NCBI RefSeq assembly: GCF_051859125.1
Contig: NZ_JBHYGG010000168.1
Location: 7,983 to 71,982 of the forward strand
Source: Gemmata sp051859125
Lineage (GTDB): Bacteria; Planctomycetota; Planctomycetia; Gemmatales; Gemmataceae
DNA length: 64,000 bases
Direction: 5' to 3'
The notes under the pieces are model-generated. The model saw only the letters and a program-made list of their open reading frames with translations. It was not told the DNA's origin and did not search any database. The translations under genes were made by a program, and so were the position numbers. Each line of letters starts with the position of its first letter. Position 1 is the first letter of the stretch. Below, piece after piece: positions 45,006 through 53,820 of this stretch.

Positions 45006-45019
45006 CGCGGGTGACGCAG
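44860..45019. repeat. 160-bp element bounded by 20-bp perfect inverted repeats
   Basis: The outer arms 44860-44879 and 45000-45019 are exact reverse complements, each containing two GTGACGC/GCGTCAC heptamers. Inside, a further pair (44916-44923 and 44935-44942) forms an 8-bp inverted repeat. Size and layout resemble a MITE or an operator cluster. It lies between the truncated PAS gene and the kinase-LRR gene. Confidence 0.62.
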
Positions 45020-45153
45020 CTGACGATAGGATCGTGAAACGCGTGCCGGGTCGGGGGTGATGTCGGGGTTGGAGACGTGCCCATCACCTCCGCCCGAGCT
45101 TCATACCATTCGCTGCCCACCATTCGTGGGGATCGTGGGGAAGACCAATCCCG

Positions 45154-48100
45154 GTGACAGCCCAGCGCGCCCGATTCTCGATCCGGTCGGCCGCGCGATT
45201 CGCCGCTTGCCCAACCCGCCCGCCGCGGCCATACTCGGGCGACACCCAAGGGCCGCCCTTGCTCGCGTTCTTCCACTGCGTCGCCGAGGCGGTCGCCGAG
45301 CACGGCTTCCGCGGGCTCGCCGAGATGGTCCCCGGGGGCGGGTACGCCGCCGACGTGGCCAGCTCCGTGTGGAAGAAGTACCGGGAGCGGCGGAAGGACG
45401 CCGAGATCCGCGAGGACATCCAGCAACTGGCCCGAATGAGCTTCGAGCAAGCGCGGCGGGCGGCGGAGGCGGTCGCCCGCGGGGCCGCCAGCGGCCCGGA
45501 CTCGCCGATCGAACTGGAGCTGTGCCTGTCGCAGATCCCCGGTGCCGTCCAGCAGTCCCTCAAGCGAACCGAGGACCCGACCGGCACCACGGTGCCCGGC
45601 GCGTTCAGCCTGACCTCGGCCGACGACGTCATGAAGCTCCTCCCGTCGCGGCCGCCCCGCTTCCGGCCGGGGTCGGCGCTGCCCGGGAGGCCGGGCTGGG
45701 TGCTCGAAAAGCCCCTTGGCGTGGGCGGGTTCGGCGAGGTGTGGCTCGCCCGCCACCCGCAGATGGCGTCCCTCGTCGGCGCGGTCAAGTTCTGCCACGG
45801 CCAGCAGGCCCGCGACCTGAAGCACGAGAGCACCCTGATCGACCGCGTGATGTCGGCCGGGGCGCACCCGAACATCGTCCCGCTGAAGGACGTCCATCTC
45901 GAGGGCGACACGCCCTGGCTGATGTACGAGTACGTCCCCGGCGGCGACCTGGCCGACTGGCTCCGCGGGCTCCAGCGGAGCGCCCCCGAGCAGCGGGTCC
46001 GGCAGGCCACGGCCGCGCTGCGGCAACTCGCCGGGGCCGTCGGGCACTTCCACCGGATGACGCCGCCGGTCGTCCACCGCGACCTGAAGCCGGCGAACGT
46101 GCACACCGACAATGTGAACCGCCGGCTCCGGATCACGGACTTCGGGATCGGGTCGGTGGTCGCACAGGCGGCGCTGGTCGCGGACGCCCGGGGGCTGACC
46201 TCGCGGGCCGGGCGGCTCGCGTCCTACCTCCAGGGGTCGCACACCCCGCTCTACGCTTCGCCCCAGCAGCGGGCCGGCGCCGCCCCCGACCCGCGGGACG
46301 ACGTGCACGCCCTCGGGGTCATCGGCTACCAACTCATCACCGGCCACCTCGACCAGGGGGGCGGCTCGGACTTCGCCGACGACCTGCGCGAGCACGCGGT
46401 CCCGCCGGAGTTGATCGCACTGCTCGGCCGGTGCGTCGCGCAGAGGCCCGACCGGCGGCCGCGTGACGGCGGGGAACTGGGGGTGCTATTGGCCGACGTC
46501 ACCGCGGCGGCAACGCAACCGGCATCGGCAGTGCCGCCCGTACCCGCACCGCGCGAGCAAGCGCCGGAGAGCACGATCGCCGCTGCCCCCACGATCGCGG
46601 CCGCGATTGCCACTCCACCGGAGTCACCGCCGGTCGCCGCCACGCCGGCCGTTACGTCGGGTCGCCCGGTCGCGGCCCCGCCGGTGAGTTCGTCCCCGAC
46701 GGCCGTCCCGGCTCCGGGCGCGGCGGCGGCGACATCCACGGCAGGTGCGGCCTCGATCGCCGACCGCGGTCACGCGAGTTCCGGGGCGGCCACGCCGGCG
46801 GTGTTGACCATCGAGGAAGCCATCCGGCAGTTCGAACGCGACGGCGGAGTACGAGGGGCCACGGCGGTCGCGGGGAACAAGACGTACGGGTACGCGGCCG
46901 ACCTGCGGTTCAATCCGTGCCGGTGCGGGTGGGACGACCCGGACTACAACTACCACGAGTTCGTCGCCCGGAACGCCCGCGGGACGTGCTACTACGTCGT
47001 GCACGGCCTGCGGACGGGAAAGATCACGGTTGGCACGCAGGGCTACCACTGGGCCAACGCCCACGTGCCGGAGTGCGTGGTCGGAGCCGTGCCACGGGAG
47101 AAGGCTCCCGCGCGTACCACCCCAGCCCGGCGCAGCCTTGTCCGCACGGGGCGGTTGCTGGAGGAGCGGGACGTGATCCCGTTCGGGACGTGGTGGGTCG
47201 AACTACCAGAGGACAGCGGTAGCGCGGCGCCGGGCGACAGCGGCGAACCACTTTCTGGAGACGACCAAGAGATCGGAGACCAGGACGATTGCGAGGGACA
47301 ACTCGGGGACGGAGACGCCAACGACTGGCAACTCGTCTGCGAGACCCCCGCGCGGGTCGAGATCCGGGAAGGGGAGATCTACTTCATGAGGCTCGCCCCG
47401 AGCGACGAGAACGACCTGGCCGGTCTGGGCGCGCTCGCCGACGTCCAGCAACTCGTCACCGTCGGCGTGCGGAACGGCAACGCGCTGACGGCGGCCAGTT
47501 ACTCGAGCCTGGCCGCCTTCCGCCACCTCCGCGTCCTCGACCTGCGCGGGTGCCGCTGCGACGACGCGGCGCTCAAATACCTGGCGGGCCTGGTGGCGCT
47601 GCGGGGACTCGACCTGTCGGGCACGGACATCGACGGGTCAGGCCTCGCGCACCTGGGCGGCTTGCTCAACCTGGAGGCGCTCGACCTGTCCGGCACCCCG
47701 TTGACGAGGGCGGACTTCAGCGGGCTCGTTCGGCACCCGAAACTTGAGACATTGTTACTGGACCGGAGTGGCGTCACGGACGCGGCCATTCGAGGCCTCA
47801 TCGGCATCCCGAATCTCAAACAACTTGGCCTGTCTGAGACGCAAATCGAGGGGTCGTGTCTGCCCTCCCTGAGCGGGATGCCCAACCTGACGGAACTGGA
47901 CCTCCGGGACACCCCGCTGACCGACGCGGACTTCTCGGGCCTCCCCGGACTCACAAAACTCGAATCGTTGTGGCTGGGGGGCAGTGGCGTGAAGGATGCG
48001 GACCTTCACGCGCTCGGTGACATGGTATGCCTGGCGGAATTCGGGCTCGACGGGACCGCTCTGACGGACACCGGGCTCGAACACTGCGCGCGCGTGAAAA

Positions 48101-48276
48101 CGCTCCGGCTGCTCTACGTGAATGAAACGAGGGTCACCGACTCCGGGTTGGCCCACCTCGCACCCTGTGCCACGTTGAACGAGTTGAGCCTCGACGGAAC
48201 CGATATCGGCGACGACGGGCTCGCCCACGTGGCCCGATTGACCGGCCTGATCTCGCTGTCGTTGGTGGGCTGCTAA
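45154..48276 (+). CDS. Ser/Thr protein kinase fused to leucine-rich repeats, with premature stop
   Basis: A 1,040-residue frame. Helical N-terminus (~25-130); kinase domain with LGVGGFGEVWLARH near residue 190, AVKF lysine, HRDLKPANV near 308 and DFGIGSV near 329, then SPQQ in the activation segment; an Ala/Pro-rich linker ~445-545; a 140-residue region containing RCGWDDPDYNYHEFVARNAR (unidentified); then RNI-type LRRs to the end. No membrane helix is evident. The frame ends with TAA at 48274 inside the last repeats; the same frame continues VTDVGLGHLLNSSNLESLNI...LRLALPDCDIEGK to TGA at 48415, so about 46 residues were cut off by a nonsense change. Confidence 0.88.
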   Translation: MTAQRARFSIRSAARFAACPTRPPRPYSGDTQGPPLLAFFHCVAEAVAEHGFRGLAEMVPGGGYAADVASSVWKKYRERRKDAEIREDIQQLARMSFEQARRAAEAVARGAASGPDSPIELELCLSQIPGAVQQSLKRTEDPTGTTVPGAFSLTSADDVMKLLPSRPPRFRPGSALPGRPGWVLEKPLGVGGFGEVWLARHPQMASLVGAVKFCHGQQARDLKHESTLIDRVMSAGAHPNIVPLKDVHLEGDTPWLMYEYVPGGDLADWLRGLQRSAPEQRVRQATAALRQLAGAVGHFHRMTPPVVHRDLKPANVHTDNVNRRLRITDFGIGSVVAQAALVADARGLTSRAGRLASYLQGSHTPLYASPQQRAGAAPDPRDDVHALGVIGYQLITGHLDQGGGSDFADDLREHAVPPELIALLGRCVAQRPDRRPRDGGELGVLLADVTAAATQPASAVPPVPAPREQAPESTIAAAPTIAAAIATPPESPPVAATPAVTSGRPVAAPPVSSSPTAVPAPGAAAATSTAGAASIADRGHASSGAATPAVLTIEEAIRQFERDGGVRGATAVAGNKTYGYAADLRFNPCRCGWDDPDYNYHEFVARNARGTCYYVVHGLRTGKITVGTQGYHWANAHVPECVVGAVPREKAPARTTPARRSLVRTGRLLEERDVIPFGTWWVELPEDSGSAAPGDSGEPLSGDDQEIGDQDDCEGQLGDGDANDWQLVCETPARVEIREGEIYFMRLAPSDENDLAGLGALADVQQLVTVGVRNGNALTAASYSSLAAFRHLRVLDLRGCRCDDAALKYLAGLVALRGLDLSGTDIDGSGLAHLGGLLNLEALDLSGTPLTRADFSGLVRHPKLETLLLDRSGVTDAAIRGLIGIPNLKQLGLSETQIEGSCLPSLSGMPNLTELDLRDTPLTDADFSGLPGLTKLESLWLGGSGVKDADLHALGDMVCLAEFGLDGTALTDTGLEHCARVKTLRLLYVNETRVTDSGLAHLAPCATLNELSLDGTDIGDDGLAHVARLTGLISLSLVGC

Positions 48277-48419
48277 CGGGTAACCGACGTCGGACTGGGC
48301 CACCTCCTCAACTCGTCGAACCTTGAGTCGCTAAACATCGACGGAACGAAGGCTACCCGGAAGGGCGTCGCGAAACTTCGGCTCGCTCTGCCCGATTGCG
48401 ACATCGAGGGAAAGTGAAG

Positions 48420-50624
48420 TTACTTCTTCGGCGGCACTGGAACGGGCGTCGGGGTCGGCGGCACAGGGACCGGAACAGGTACCGGTGCGGGTGGCGTCTT
48501 CATCGCGTCGACGGCGGCCTTCGACCTCGCCGCGTTCGCGGTTGCGGCGTCGAGCGCGGCCTTCGCGGGGGTGGCGCCGGCCGCGGCCGCGTCGAGTGCG
48601 GCCTTCGCGGGGGCGACTGCAGTCGTGGCAGGCGCGACCATCGGCGTGAGAGCCGCGGCGTTCTTCTGGTTCGCGGCGACCGCGGCCATCGCGTCGGTGT
48701 ACAGCTTCGATGCGGCGGCGAACTTCGCGTTCGCGGCAGCCACAACCGCGGCGGTGTCGGTCGCGGCCTTCCTCGTGGCGGTGAGTTCCACGTTCAACGC
48801 GGCGAGTGCGTCGGTCGCCTTCTTGCTCGCGGCGGCGAGGTCGGCGTTCGTCGGCGCCTTCGCGGCGGCGTCGGCGATGGCCTTCGCGGCGACCGCTTCC
48901 GCGGCAACGACCACCTCCACGGCGGCGGCCTTGTTCGCGGCAGCCGCGGCGACCGGCGTGGCCTTGTCCACCTCGGCCTTCGCGGCGTCCATCAGCGGCT
49001 TGTTCGCGTTCGCGACCGCCGTGTTGTCGGCCACCGCCTTGTTCGCGGCGGCGAGGTTGGCGTTGATCGTGTTCATGTTCGCGACGGCGGCGTTGTAGGC
49101 ATCGGTCGCGGCCTTCGCCTTCGCCTCGGCAGCGGTGAACGCAGCCTGTGCCGGCGCGACCGCGGCAGTCGCAGCAGCGTACGCGGCCTCGGCCTGCTTG
49201 AGCCGCTCGGCCAGTGGCAGCGGGTTCGCGTCGAGCACGGCGAGCACCTTCGCGTCGGCGACGGACCACGTCTTCACGACGCCCGACCAGTCGCCCGCGA
49301 TCACCTTCGCGTTCTCGTGCGTGACCGCGACGCGGAGTCCCAGGTCGGGGAACGAATCGAACGCCTTCACGGCGGCGCCGTTCTGGTCCCACACCTTCGT
49401 GACCTTGTCGCGGCCGGTGCTGGCGAGCTTGCCGTCGTGCGTGAAGCAAACGCCCGCCGCGCCACCGGGGTGGGCGGCCCAATTCTTGATGTTCCCGCCG
49501 TTCTCCATCTCCCAGAGCTTGATCGTCGTGTCCTCGCTGCTCGACGCCAGCACGTTCGAGTCGTCACGCCACGACACGTCGGTGATCATCGCCGTGTGCC
49601 CGCGGAGGCTGAAGTATTCGCGACCCGTGAACGACTCCCACACGAACAGCCCGCCGTTGCGGTCGCCGGTGGCGAGCAACACGCCGTCGGCGCTATACTC
49701 CACGGCGGTCACCCAGTCGGTGTGCTTCTTGATCTCGCGGAGCACGGTGCCGTCGAGCGTGTTGTAAATGCGAACGATCTTCGACGGCCCGCCGACGGCG
49801 ATCTGCGTCTGGTCCGCGGAGATGTCGGCGGCGAGGATCGCGTCGCTCTCGGCGTTGCCGACCTCGAGCACCTTTTCGCCGGTCTCGACCTTGAACAGCA
49901 CGGCCTTGCCGGACTGCCCGCCGCGCCCGCCCGCCACCAGCACGAACCGCGCGTTGCGCGAGAACTTGATGCTGTTGATCTGCCCGTGCTCGAATGGAAT
50001 GAACCCCAGCAGTGCGCCGCTGTCGGTGTTGTACAGGATGACCTGTTTCTGCCCGCCGACGGCCGCGAGCGGCGCCCACGGACTCGTCGCCAGCGCCAGC
50101 ACCGCGCCGGGCCGCCGCGCGACCACGACCGGCTCGACCTTCAACTTCCCGGCCACGGGCATCGGCGGCGCCCCTTCGGGCCGACCCTTCACGACGGACT
50201 TCAGGCCGATGTCGGTCTTCGGCAACACGGGGATGTTGACCTTGCTGCCGGCGTTCTCCTTCGCGCCCTGCTCGATCCACAGCTTCAGCAGCGCGACCTG
50301 CTCGGCCGGAATCTTCGGCTGGTTCGGCGGCATCTTCGGCTCTTCCTTGTGGTCGGTGAGCGTGAAGAGTCGCGACTTGTCCGGGTTGCCGGGCGTGACG
50401 ACCACGCCCGCCGACCCGCCCTGTTGCGTGCTGGCGTACGTGGCGAGGTTGAGGCCGCCCTTTTGCTTGTCGTTGCCGTGACAGTTCATGCAGTGCTGCT
50501 TGAGCACGGGCGTGACGTCATCGACGTACGTGGGGTTCTTGGCGTCGGCGCGGACCCGCGACTCGCCGCCGGTCGTGGCGAGAACGAGAGCCGCCACCGC
50601 GAACAGGAACATCGATTGCCGCAT
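48420..50624 (-). CDS. Cytochrome c-WD40 fusion with Ala-rich coiled-coil tail
   Basis: A 734-aa exported protein. Signal peptide; planctomycete cytochrome domain with heme motif CMNCH at ~45-49 and distal EEPKMPPNQPKIP (Met ligand); WD40 blades ~170-470 (GHTAMITDVSWRDDSNVLAS, TTIKLWEME); then ~230 residues of Ala-rich heptads predicted as a long coiled coil; a PVPVPVP tail and Lys-rich end. ATG 50624 is taken instead of a TTG five codons earlier. Last gene of the cluster that includes the DUF1549 and DUF1501 genes; probably a periplasmic electron-transfer or assembly scaffold. Confidence 0.92.
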   Translation of the reverse strand: MRQSMFLFAVAALVLATTGGESRVRADAKNPTYVDDVTPVLKQHCMNCHGNDKQKGGLNLATYASTQQGGSAGVVVTPGNPDKSRLFTLTDHKEEPKMPPNQPKIPAEQVALLKLWIEQGAKENAGSKVNIPVLPKTDIGLKSVVKGRPEGAPPMPVAGKLKVEPVVVARRPGAVLALATSPWAPLAAVGGQKQVILYNTDSGALLGFIPFEHGQINSIKFSRNARFVLVAGGRGGQSGKAVLFKVETGEKVLEVGNAESDAILAADISADQTQIAVGGPSKIVRIYNTLDGTVLREIKKHTDWVTAVEYSADGVLLATGDRNGGLFVWESFTGREYFSLRGHTAMITDVSWRDDSNVLASSSEDTTIKLWEMENGGNIKNWAAHPGGAAGVCFTHDGKLASTGRDKVTKVWDQNGAAVKAFDSFPDLGLRVAVTHENAKVIAGDWSGVVKTWSVADAKVLAVLDANPLPLAERLKQAEAAYAAATAAVAPAQAAFTAAEAKAKAATDAYNAAVANMNTINANLAAANKAVADNTAVANANKPLMDAAKAEVDKATPVAAAAANKAAAVEVVVAAEAVAAKAIADAAAKAPTNADLAAASKKATDALAALNVELTATRKAATDTAAVVAAANAKFAAASKLYTDAMAAVAANQKNAAALTPMVAPATTAVAPAKAALDAAAAGATPAKAALDAATANAARSKAAVDAMKTPPAPVPVPVPVPPTPTPVPVPPKK

Positions 50625-50645
50625 ATCAGGAAGCCTCAAGGGAAG

Positions 50646-51128
50646 TCAGAGCCATCGGCTGAACCGGCGTGAGAGCCATTGTTTGAACCGGCCGTTCCAT
50701 TTGTGGTTCAGGGGAACGCCTTCCGCGTCGTACACCAAGTGTTGAGCGCTGGAGTAATGGATGCAACTCATCCGATCCACCAAAACCCCACCGCATCCGG
50801 GGTGTAAGTCGCCATTGGACCATTCCGCAATCTTCGTCGAACCACATCGAAGACATCGGGGCGGGGATTGCCGCTGTTCGAGCCAAGCCAATCGGGTTGT
50901 AGCGACATCACTTGTCGCAAAGTCCGGATCGGTGATAACGCTGCGCAACGCTTCGAGCGATTCGATTTTTTCGCCTTCGGTTAGCATTTCGCACGATTGA
51001 CACCAGATCGTGCGAATCATGCACGGTACGCGGCGACCGCCCTGCATCACGTACTCACGAAGGTCGCTCGTGGTCACGTCATACACCCGGCGGCATCGGT
51101 CGCATTCAAACTCGGTCGCCCACGCCAT
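50646..51128 (-). CDS. Hypothetical protein with three Cys-pair (zinc-ribbon-like) sites
   Basis: A 160-aa protein: FECDRCRRVYDVTTSDL, TIWCQSCEMLTEGEKIES and PPRCLRCGSTKIAEWSNGDL, then HPGCGG. The pairs CxxC, CxxC, CxxC suggest two zinc sites, as in proteins that clamp nucleic acids or other proteins. No signal peptide, so cytosolic, although flanked by genes for exported proteins. The family is not recognised. Seven bases upstream of the cytochrome-WD40 ORF's TTG, twenty-one before its ATG. Confidence 0.78.
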   Translation of the reverse strand: MAWATEFECDRCRRVYDVTTSDLREYVMQGGRRVPCMIRTIWCQSCEMLTEGEKIESLEALRSVITDPDFATSDVATTRLAWLEQRQSPPRCLRCGSTKIAEWSNGDLHPGCGGVLVDRMSCIHYSSAQHLVYDAEGVPLNHKWNGRFKQWLSRRFSRWL

Positions 51129-51161
51129 TCGCGACCCTATGCAGTGAAAATCCCGATCCCC

Positions 51162-51235
51162 GCGTAGCCGCGACCCGGAGGGGAGCGTGCCACGTTGGCC
51201 CGCGTTCCGCGCTTCCCTCCGGGTCGCGGCTACGC
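51162..51235. repeat. REP-like palindrome A, 21-bp arms
   Basis: Perfect arms 51162-51182 and 51215-51235 with a 32-bp loop, starting five bases after the stop of the DUF1549 gene. No T-tract. Likely a dispersed intergenic palindrome or factor-independent mRNA end. Confidence 0.75.
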
Positions 51236-51239
51236 AAGG

Positions 51240-53648
51240 TTAGTGGTTGAACATGAACTCGCGGGAGTTCATGATCGCCCAGAACACGTCCTCCAGCGCC
51301 TGCTGCTTGTTCGGGTTCGCGGTCACCATGTCGGTCAGCGTCTTCATCTCGGCGGCCGTCGGCGCGCGGCTCAGGCACCGCACGTACAGGTGCTCGATGA
51401 TCTGCGGCGGCGTCTTCTTCTCCTGGAGCATCTTCGCCACCAGGCCGCCCTGCGCGATCTTCGGCTCCACCGTGCCGCCGTTGAGCAGGTGCAGGCTCTG
51501 CGACAGCGTCGGCTCCAGGCGCACCTCGCACGAACACACCGTCTCGCGCGTCGGGCGGCCGAACGTCGTCAGGAAGTACGTCGTCACGCCGCCGTCCGCG
51601 ATCTGCACCGCACGCGCGCCGTTGGGCAACCCCTGAAACTTGTTCTTCGTGTCGGTCACCTGCGTGATCAGGTCGAGCATCGTCTCGGCACGGATGCGGC
51701 GGATCGGCCCGCGGGCGAAGTTCCGCGTGTCGCTCTCGTTCGTCTTCGTGGGCTGCGTCGAGCGCTGGTACGTCTGCGACGTGCAGATGTCGCGGACCAG
51801 CTTCTTGAAGTCGTACTTGTAGCCGGTGAACCGCTTGCCGAGTTCGTCGAGCAGTTCCTGGTTGCTGGCGGGGTTCGAGATGCGAACGTCGTCCACCTCG
51901 TTGATGATCCCCTGGCCGAAGAAGTGCGCCCACACGATGTTCGACAGGTTCTTCGCGAAGTACGGGTTCTCCGGGCTCGCCAGCCAGTTCGCCAGCACCA
52001 CGCGGCGATCCTTCCCGGCCACGTCGGCGGGGGCGGTGCCGCCGAGGAACTTCGCCGGCATCGGCCGGCCGCGGACCGGGTGGTTCACCTCGCCGCCGCC
52101 GCTGTTGAACACGATCAGTTCGCGGGGGTCGTCGCCGGCCTTGCGGCCGATCTGCGTGAAGAACGCCGCGAAGCCGTAGTAGTCGTCCTGCGTCCAGCGG
52201 TCGAACGGGTGGTTGTGGCACTGGGCGCACTGGACCCGCATGCCCATGAACACCTGGGCCACGTTCTCCGTCACCTTCAGCACGTCCGTTTCGAGCTGGT
52301 AGTAGTTCGTCACCGGGTTCTTGAACGTGCCGCCGTTGGCCCCGAGCAGCTCCTTCACCCACTCGTCGGTCGGCACGTTCCGCGCGATCTTGTCCTGCAG
52401 CCAGTTGTAGTAGAGCAGCATCGACTTGTACGAGACCTGGTTGCTGCTGCGGATCTGGAGCAGTTCCGCCCACTTCAGCACCCACAGTTCCGCGAACTCC
52501 TTGCGGTCGAGCAGTTCGTCGACGAGCAGCGTTCGCTTGTCCGGGAGCGTGCTCACCATGAACCGGGCGTACTCCTCGGGCGTGGGCAGTTGGCCGATCA
52601 CGTCGAGGTACACGCGGCGGACGAACACCTCGTCGGAGCAGACGCCGCTCGGCTCGATGCGGAGCTTCTTGAGCTTGTTGTTGACGCCCGTATCGACGTA
52701 GTTCGCTTCCGGGGAGTTCGGCCACACGAACTGCAGCGCCTTCGGCAGCGTGATGAACGGCACGCCGATGGTGAACGTGTGGAAGCGGGCCATCACGAAC
52801 GACTCGCCGCGCTCGCCGGCGGCCACGTCGCCGTTGCCGTCGATCTTCGCGGAGTTCTCGTTGTTGGTGAGGAACAGCGCCAGCGAGGTCACGTCGCGGT
52901 CGGTGCCGTCGCTGTACTTCGCCCGCACGACGATCCGCTGCTTCTCGCCCTTGCCGTCGAGCACGGCCGACGGCGGGAACACCTCCATGCTCACCGGCAG
53001 CGTCACTGTCGGCGCATCGAGCGGGGCGTCGGCTTCGAGCCAGCGGATCATCGCCTGGTAGTACTCGTCGCCCTCGCTGACCTTCTTGCCGCCGGTGTGC
53101 GGAACCTTCCCCGTCGCCTTGTCGATGAGCAGGCTGTCCGCGGGAATGGCGAGGTTGACGCGGCGGCCGTTCAACTCGCGGGTGAGTCGGTAGTGGTCGC
53201 CCTCGGGGTCGAAGCCGAACAGCGACAGGCGGAAGCCGTCCTTGCCTCGGGCCGCGCCGTGGCAGCCGCCGACGTTGCACCCGGCCCGCATGAACACGGG
53301 CATCACGTCCTGCTTGAACGAGATCGGCTGGTCCTCCTTCGCCCTCAGCACCTTCACCGGCACCTTCACGACCTGCGCGCCGAGCGTGACGGTCATCTCG
53401 GTGACGCCGTCCGCGACGGGGTACACGACGGCCTTGTCGAGCCGCACGAGCGCCGGGTTGGCGAACGCGACCTGGGCCTGTGCCGTCACGTCGCGCGTGA
53501 TGCCGTCGGGCTGCGTGAGTTGGACGACGAACGACTGGCGGTCGCGTGCGGTTTCGAGGCTGATGTCGGGCGGGTAGACGGCGACGGTCTGGGCGCGTGA
53601 CTCACCGCAGAGGACGCCGAGCACGCAGAGGGAAAGCAAGGAACGCAT
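51240..53648 (-). CDS. DUF1549/DUF1553 (PSCyt2/PSD1) protein with N-terminal Ig-like and cytochrome-like parts
   Basis: An 802-aa exported protein. Signal peptide (RSLLSLCVLGVLCGESRAQ); a BIG2-like Ig domain (~20-110); a heme-like segment with CNVGGCHGAARGKDGFRLSL; DUF1549 with DEVFVRRVYLDVIGQLPTPE and heme motif CAQCHNHPFDRWTQDDYYGF; DUF1553 with QELLDELGKRFTGYKYDFKK and FARGPIRRIRAETMLDLITQ. This is the standard planctomycete PSCyt2-PSD1 architecture, tied by co-occurrence to DUF1501 proteins; biochemical function is unknown. ATG 53648. Confidence 0.95.
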   Translation of the reverse strand: MRSLLSLCVLGVLCGESRAQTVAVYPPDISLETARDRQSFVVQLTQPDGITRDVTAQAQVAFANPALVRLDKAVVYPVADGVTEMTVTLGAQVVKVPVKVLRAKEDQPISFKQDVMPVFMRAGCNVGGCHGAARGKDGFRLSLFGFDPEGDHYRLTRELNGRRVNLAIPADSLLIDKATGKVPHTGGKKVSEGDEYYQAMIRWLEADAPLDAPTVTLPVSMEVFPPSAVLDGKGEKQRIVVRAKYSDGTDRDVTSLALFLTNNENSAKIDGNGDVAAGERGESFVMARFHTFTIGVPFITLPKALQFVWPNSPEANYVDTGVNNKLKKLRIEPSGVCSDEVFVRRVYLDVIGQLPTPEEYARFMVSTLPDKRTLLVDELLDRKEFAELWVLKWAELLQIRSSNQVSYKSMLLYYNWLQDKIARNVPTDEWVKELLGANGGTFKNPVTNYYQLETDVLKVTENVAQVFMGMRVQCAQCHNHPFDRWTQDDYYGFAAFFTQIGRKAGDDPRELIVFNSGGGEVNHPVRGRPMPAKFLGGTAPADVAGKDRRVVLANWLASPENPYFAKNLSNIVWAHFFGQGIINEVDDVRISNPASNQELLDELGKRFTGYKYDFKKLVRDICTSQTYQRSTQPTKTNESDTRNFARGPIRRIRAETMLDLITQVTDTKNKFQGLPNGARAVQIADGGVTTYFLTTFGRPTRETVCSCEVRLEPTLSQSLHLLNGGTVEPKIAQGGLVAKMLQEKKTPPQIIEHLYVRCLSRAPTAAEMKTLTDMVTANPNKQQALEDVFWAIMNSREFMFNH

Positions 53649-53699
53649 ATCGTTGAGCCTCAAGCGGTGGGGCATCTGATCAGACGGCCAGAGGTTTGC

Positions 53700-53820
53700 A
53701 CCCCTGGCTATTACTGGTGACCCCTTTGGGGTCGAAGCGCGAGGCGACGGATCATTTGTCTTTGCCGCCCCACACGGGGCGTCCGCCAGTAGCCAGGGGT
53801 GTACACCCCTGGGAGCGTTG
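53700..53820. repeat. REP-like palindrome B region
   Basis: An 18-bp perfect palindrome (53794-53811) lies at one side; a partial inverted match of its left flank (CACCCCTGGCT...AGCCAGGGGTG) lies near 53700-53712. It fills most of the 172-bp gap between two cluster genes. Confidence 0.65.

Noticed and set aside
47000..52000. Very long plus-strand frames opposite the cytochrome-WD40 and DUF1549 genes
   Set aside because: They are antisense shadows of genes with clear domains on the minus strand; repeated Arg/His/Val-rich composition confirms this.
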